From Aplectana chamaeleonis (lineage: Eukaryota; Nematoda; Chromadorea; Rhabditida; Cosmocercidae), in contig JAPDOI010001811.1 in assembly GCA_029168955.1 (NCBI GenBank), positions 62,001 to 126,000 of the forward strand: a stretch of 64,000 bases of DNA. The letters run 5' to 3'. A model generated the notes under the pieces. The model was given only the letters and a program-made list of their open reading frames with translations, searched no databases and was not told where the DNA came from. Numbering within the stretch: the stretch's first letter is position 1; each line of letters starts with the position of its first letter. The position numbers and the translations under genes are program-made. This document shows positions 58,101 to 64,000 of this stretch, piece after piece.

Positions 58101-61100
58101 AATGGGTGTGCGCAGAACGCCGTAGAAAGTGTGCGGGACCCAAATGGGAGTGCGCCGGACGCCGTAAAAAGTGTGCGGGACCCAAATGGGTGTGCGCAGA
58201 ACGCCGTAGAAAGTGAGTGGGACCCAAATGGGTGTGCGCCGGACGCCGCACAAAGAGTGCGGGAGCCAAATGGGTGTGCGCCGGACGCCGTAGAAAGTGT
58301 GCGGGACCCAAATAGGAGTGCGCCGGAAGCCGTAGAAAGTGTGCGGGACCCAAATGGGTGTGCGCAGAACGCCGTTGAAAGTGTGCGGGACCCAAATGGG
58401 TGTGCGCCGGACGCCGTAGAAAGTGGGCGGGGCCCAAATGGGAGTGCGCCGGGCGCCGTAGAAAGTGTGCGGAACCTAAATGGGTGTGCGCAGAACGCCG
58501 TAGAAGGCGTGCGGGACCCAAAAGGGAGTGCGCCGGACGCCGTAGAAAGCGTGCGGGACCCAAGTGGGAGTGCGCCGGACGCCGTAGAAAGTGTGCGGGA
58601 CCCAAATGGGTGTGCGCCGGACGCCGTAGAAAGCGTGCGGGACCCAAGTGGGAGTGCGCCGGACGCCGTAGAAAGTGTGCGGGACCTAAATGGGTGTGCG
58701 CCGGACGCCGTAGAAAGTGTGCGGGACCCAAGTGGGAGTGCGCCGGACGCCGTAGAAAGTGTGCGGGACCCAAATGGGTGTGCGCCGGACGCCGTAGAAA
58801 GTGTGCGGGACCCAAATGGGTGTGCACAGAACGCCGTAAAAAGCGTGCGGGACCCAAAAGGGAGTGCGCCACACGCCGTAGAAAGTGTGCGGGACCCAAA
58901 TGGGTGTGCGCAGAACGCCGTAGAAAGCGTGCGGGACCCAAAAGGGAGTGCGCCGGACGCCGTAGAAAGTGTGCGGGACCCAAATGGGTGTGCGCCGGAC
59001 GCCGTAGAAAGTGAGCGGGGCCCAGATGGGGGTGCGGCGGACGCCGTAGAAAGTGTGCGGGACCCAAATGGGTGTGCGCCGGACGCCGTAGAAAGTGTGC
59101 GGGACCCAAATGGGTGTGCGCCGGACGCCGTAGAAAGTGTGCGGGACCCACGTGGGAATGCGCCGCACGCCGTAGAAAGTGTGCGGGACCCAAATGGGTG
59201 TGCGCAGAACGCCGTAGAAAGTGTGCGGGACCCAAATGGGAGTGCGCCGGACGCCGTAGAAAGTGTGCGGGACCCAAATGGGAGTGCGCCGGACGCCGTA
59301 GAAAGTGTGCGGGACCCAAATGGGAGTGCGCCGGACGCCGTAGAAAGTGTGCGGGACCCAAATGAGGTGCGCCGGACGCCGTAGAAAGTGTGCGGGACCC
59401 AAATGAGAGTGCGCCGGACGCCGTAGAAGTGTGCGGGACCCAAATGGGTGTGCGCAGAACGCCGTAGAAAGTGTGCGGGACCCAAATGGGAGTGCGCCGG
59501 ACGCCGTAGAAAGTGTGCGGGACCCAAATGGGTGTGCGCCGGACGCCGTAGAAAGTGTGCGGGACCCAAATGGGTGTGCGCCGGACGCCGTAGAAAGTGT
59601 GCGGGACCCAAATGGGTGTGCGCAGAACGCCGTAGAAAGTGTGCGGGACCCAAGTGGGAGTGCGCCGGGCGCCGTAGAAAGTGTGTGGGACCCAAATGGG
59701 TGTGCGCAGAGCGCAGTAGAAAGTTTGTGGGATCCAAATAACAGTGCGCCAGACGCCGTAGAAAGTGTGCGGGACCCAAATGGGTGTGCGCCGGACGCCG
59801 TAGAAAGTGTGCGGGACCCAAATGGGAGTGCGCCGGACGCCGTAGAAAGTGTGCGGGACCCAAATGGGTGTGCGCCGGACGCCGTAGAAAGTGTGCGGGA
59901 CCCAAATGGGTGTGCGCCGGACGCCGTAGAAAGTGTGCGGGACCCATGTTGGAGTGCGCCGGACGCCGTAGAAAGTGTGCGGGACCCAAATGGGTGTGCG
60001 CAGAACGCCGTAGAAAGTGGGCGGGACCCAAATGGGAGTGCGCCGGACGCCGTAGAAAGTGTGCGGGACCCAAATGGGTGTGCGCCGGACGCCGTAGAAA
60101 GTGTGCGGGACCCATGTTGGAGTGCGCCGGACGCCGTAGAAAGTGTGCGGGACCCAAGTGGGAGTGCGCCGGACGCCGTAGAAAGTGTGCGGGACCGAAA
60201 TGGGCGTGCGCAGAACGCCGCAGAAAGTGTGCGGGACCCAAAGGAGAGTGCGCCCCACGCCCTAGAAAGCGTGCGGGACCCAAATGGGTGTGCGCCAGGA
60301 CGCCGTAGAAAGTGTGCGGGACCCAAATGGGTGTGCGCAGAACGCCGTAGAAAGTGTGCGGGACCCAAATGAGGTGTGCGCCGGACGCCGTAGAAAGTGT
60401 GCGGGACCCAAATGGGTGTGCGCCGGACGCCGTAGAAAGTGTGCGGGACCCAAATGGGAGTGCGCCGGACGCCGTAGAAAGTGTGCGGGACCCAAATGGA
60501 GTGCGCGCAGAACGCCGTAGAAAGTGTGCGGGACCCACGTGGGAGTGCGCCGGACGCCGTAGAAAGTGTGCGGGACCCAAATGGGTGTGCGCAGAACGCC
60601 GTAGAAAGTGTGCGGGACCCAAGTGGGAGTGCGCCGGACGCCGTAGAAAGTGTGCGGGACCCAAATGGGTGTGCGCAGAACGCCGTAGAAAGTGTGCGGG
60701 ACCCAAATGGGTGTGCGCAGAACGCCCTAAAAAGTGTGCGGGACCCACGTGGGAGTGCGCCGGACGCCGTAGAAAGTGTGCGGGACCCAAATGGGTGGGC
60801 GCAGGACCCCGTAGAGAGTGTGCGGGACTCAAATGAGTGGGCGCAGAACGCCGTAGAAAGTGTGCGGGACCCAAATGGGTGTGCGCCGGACGCCGTAGAA
60901 AGTGTGCGGGACCCAAATGGGTGTGCGCCGGACGCCGTAGAAAGTGTGCGGGACCCAAATGGGAGTGCGCCGGACGCCGTAGAAAGTGTGCGGGACCCAA
61001 ATGGGAGTGCGCCGGACGCCGTAGAAAGTGTGCGGGACCCAAATGGGTGTGCGCAGAACGGACGCCGTAGACTGTGTGCGTGACCCAAGTGGGAGTGCGC

Positions 61101-64000
61101 CGGACGCCGTAGAAAGTGTGCGGAACCCAAGTGGAAGTGCGCCGGACGCCGTAGGAATTGTGCGGGACCCAAATGGGTGTGCGCCGGACGCCGTAGAAAG
61201 TGTGCGGAACCCAAGTGGGAGTGCGCCGGACGCCGTATAAAGTGTGCCGGACCCAAATGGGTGTGCGAAGAACGCCGTAGAAAGTGTGTGGGGCCTAAAT
61301 GAGAGTGCGCCGGACGCCGTAGAAAGTGTGCGGGACCCAAATGGGTGTGCGCCGGACGCCGTAGAAAGTGTGCGGGCCCCAGGTGGGAGTGCGCCGGAGG
61401 CCGTAGAATGTGTGCGGGACCCAAATGGGTGTGCGCCGGGCGCCGTAGAAAGTGTGCGGGACCCAAATGAGAGTGCGCCGGACGCCGTAGAAAGTGTGCG
61501 GGACCCAAATGGGAGTGCGCCGGAACGCCGTAGAAAGTGTGCGGGACCCAAATGGGTGTGCCGGACGCCGTAGAAAGTGTGCGGGACCCAAATGGGTGTG
61601 CGCCGGACGCCGTAGAAAGTGTGCGGGACCCAAATGGGAGTGCGCCGGACGCAGTAGAAAGTCTGCGGGACCCAAGTGGGTGTGCGCAGAACGCCCTAGA
61701 AAGTGTGTGGGACCCAAATGGGTGTGCGCCGGACGCCGTATAAAGTGTGCGGGACCCAAATGGGTGTGCGCCGGACGCCGTAGAAAGTGTGCGGGACCCG
61801 AGTGGGAGTGCGCCGGGCGCCGTAGAAAGTGTGCGGGACCCAAATGGGTGTGCGCAGAACGCCCTAGAAGGTGTGCGGGACCCAATTGGGAGTGGGCCGG
61901 ACGCCGTAGAAAGTGTGCGGGACCCAAATGGGTGTGCGCAGAACGCCGTACGAAGTGTGTGCAGGACCCAAATGGGAGTGCGCCGGACGCCGTAGAAAGT
62001 GTGCGGGACCCAAATGGGTGTGCGCCGGACGCCGTAGAAAGTGTGCGGGACCCAAATGGGTGTGCGCCGGACGCCGTAGAAAGTGTGCGGGACCCAAATG
62101 GGTGCGCCGGAACGCCGTAGAAAGTGTGCGGGACCCAAATGGGAGTGCGCCGGACGCCGTAGAAAGTGTGCGGGACCCAAATGGGTGTGCGCAGAACGCC
62201 GTAGAAAGTGTGCGAGACCCAAGTGGGAGTGCGCCGGACGCCGTAGAGTGTGCGGGACCCAAACGGGTGTGCGGAGAACGCCGTAGAAAGTGTGCGGGAC
62301 CCAAATGAGAGTGCGCCGGACGCCGTAGAAAGTGTGCGGGACCCAAATGGGAGTGCGCAGGACGCCGTAGAAAGTGTGCGGGACCCAAATGGGTGTGCGC
62401 CGGACGCCGTAGAAAGTGTGCGGGACCCAAATGGGAGTGCGCCGGACGCCGTAGAAAGTGTGCGGGACCCAAATGGGTGTGCGCCGGACGCCGTAGAAAG
62501 TGTGCGGGACCCAAATGGGAGTGCGCCGGACGCCGTAGAAAGTGTGCGGGACCCAAATGGGTGTGCGCAGAACGCCGTAGAAAGTGTGCGGGACCCAAAT
62601 GGGAGTGCGCCGGACGCCGTAGAAAGTGTGCGGGACCCAAATGGGTGTGCGCAGAACGCCGTAGAAAGTGTGCGGGACCCAAATGGGTGTGCGCCGGACG
62701 CCGTAGAAAGTGTGCGGGACCCAAATGGGAGTGCGCCGGACGCCGTAGAAAGTGTGCGGGACCCAAATGGGTGTGCGCAGAACGCCGTAGAAAGTGTGCG
62801 GGACCCAAATGGGAGTGCGCCGGACGCCGTAGAAAGTGTGCGGGACCCAAATGGGTGTGCGCCGGACGCCGTAGAAAGTGTGCGGGACCCAAATGGGTGT
62901 GCGCCGGACGCCGTGGAAAGTGTGTGGGGCCCAAATGGGTGTGCGCAGAACGCCGTAGAAAGTGTGCGGGACCCAAATGAGAGTGCGCCGGACGCCGTAG
63001 AAAGTGTGAGGGGCCCAAGTGGGAGTGCGGCGGAGGGCGTAGAAGGTGGGCGGGACCGAAATGGGTGTGCGCAGAACGCCGTAGAAAGTGTGCGGGACCC
63101 AAATGGGTGTGCGCCGGACGCCGTAGAAAGTGTGCGGGACCCAAATGGAGTGCGCCGGACGCCGTAGAAAGTGTGCGGGACCCAAATGGGTGTGCGCAGA
63201 ACGCCGTAGAAAGTGTGCGGGACCCAAGTGGGAGTGCGCCGGACGCCGTAGAAAGTGTGCGGGACCCAAATGGGTTTGCGCAGAACGCCGTAGAAAGTGT
63301 GCGGGACCCAAGTGGGAGTGCGCCGGACGCCGTAGAAAGTGTGCGGGACCCAAATGGGTGTGCGCCGGACGCCGTAGAAAGTGTGCGGGACCCCAATGGG
63401 TGTGCGCAGAACGCCGTAAAAAGCGTGCGGGACCCAAAAGGGAGTGCGCCACACGCCGAAGGAAGTGTGCGGGACCCAAATGGGTGTGCGCAGAACACCG
63501 TAGAAAGTGTGTGGAACCCAAATGGGTGTTCGCAGAACGCCGTAGAAAGTGTGCGGGACCCAAGTGAGAGTGCGCCGGACGCCGTAGAAAGTGTGCGGGA
63601 CCCAAATGGGTGTGCGCAGAACACCGTAGAAAGGGTGGGGGACCCAAGTGGGAGTGCGCCGGACGCCGTAGAAAGTGTGCGGGACCCAAATGGGTGCGCG
63701 CAGAACGCCGTACAAAGTGTGCGGGACCCAAATGAGGAGTGCGCCGGACGCCGTAGAAAGTGTGCGGGACCCAAATGGAGTGCGCCGGACGCCGTAGAAA
63801 GTGTGCGGGACCCAAATGGGTGTGCGCAGAACGCCGTAGAAAGTGTGCGGGACCCAGTGGGAGTGCGCCGGACGCCGTAGAAAGTGTGCGGGACCCAAAT
63901 GGGTGTGCGCAGAACGCCGTAGAAAGCGTGCGGGACCCGAAAGGGAGTGCGCCGGACGCCGTAGAAAGTGTGCGGGACCCAAATGGGTGTGCGCCGGACG
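37146..64000 (-). repeat. Satellite B, array 2 (42-bp unit), open at window end
   Basis: About 640 units over 26.8 kb, inverted relative to 6044-7735. Half-units are GTGTGCGGGACCCAAATGGG and TGTGCGCAGAACGCCGTAG, or GAGTGCGCCGGACGCCGTAG in the second unit type. The two types often alternate, giving an 84-bp dimer. Five of the six frames of a unit lack stops, which explains frames up to nearly 3000 codons on the minus strand (52139-61042) and others on the plus strand. Order of variants is shared between blocks, for example around 39110 and 41630. From about 45500 on units are very uniform. The array continues past the window. Confidence 0.96.
42450..45500 (-). repeat. Indel-rich block within satellite B array 2
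   Basis: Within the array, units here carry frequent 1-6-bp insertions and deletions (for example ACGCCACGTAGAAAG and GCGGTGTGACCC) that break the 42-bp register. The units on both sides keep register for long stretches. Substitution content does not look correspondingly high. The pattern fits unpolished long-read consensus or a misassembled join better than natural decay, but only read data can tell. Confidence 0.65.

Noticed and set aside
52139..61042. Minus-strand open frame of nearly 3000 codons, and many others of 200-1900 codons between 37 and 64 kb
   Set aside because: They translate a 42-bp tandem repeat whose unit lacks stops in five of six frames. Frames overlap on both strands, switch among each other at indels, and have no start context or domain. 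Not genes.

Overview
The window looks like repeat-only DNA from an invertebrate genome, most likely a nematode. The main clue is a decayed Tc3-type Tc1/mariner transposon at 2022-3929. Its TIRs are about 210 bp, each carries the 20-odd-bp terminal motif twice, and the dead transposase has a DD34E layout; this architecture is best known from nematode Tc3. I found no host protein gene, rRNA or convincing tRNA. The assignment rests on element type only and is moderately confident. The very long open frames on both strands in the second half are by-products of tandem repeats whose unit is a multiple of three.

Layout. 1-5.4 kb: unique-looking DNA, the Tc3-like relic with a MITE nested in it, and a 0.64-kb foldback element. 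5.4-8.3 kb: a 21/42-bp satellite (satellite B), interrupted by a MITE and ending in a roughly 0.5-kb 'tail' with a terminal hairpin. 8.5-9.8 kb: a 1.28-kb TIR element with promoter-like motifs. 10-23 kb: scattered MITEs (a Harbinger-like one with TTA duplications, several foldback types), minisatellites, AT-rich 41/42-bp arrays and a 1-kb near-palindrome. 23.8-30.8 kb: an inverted tail, a 60-bp satellite (C), a 3.7-kb TIR element (which shares its terminus with the 8.5-kb element), more satellite C, a direct tail and a foldback core. 31.15-36.2 kb: a 42-bp satellite (E) in which nearly every unit carries the palindromic CRE/ATF site TGACGTCA. 36.2-37.1 kb: a truncated foldback and another inverted tail. 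37.1 kb to the window end: about 26.8 kb of satellite B in the opposite orientation, roughly 640 units, not ended within the window.

How the parts relate. The same tail is joined to satellite B (twice, in opposite orientations) and to satellite C (twice, in opposite orientations). That suggests a family of non-autonomous mobile elements whose interiors are tandem repeats able to expand into satellites, comparable in plan to Helentron/DINE-1-like elements. No replicase gene is present here, so this is an inference. The most notable single item is the 5-kb array of about 120 spaced CRE palindromes. The 42-bp period recurs in three arrays of unrelated sequence and equals four turns of B-DNA.
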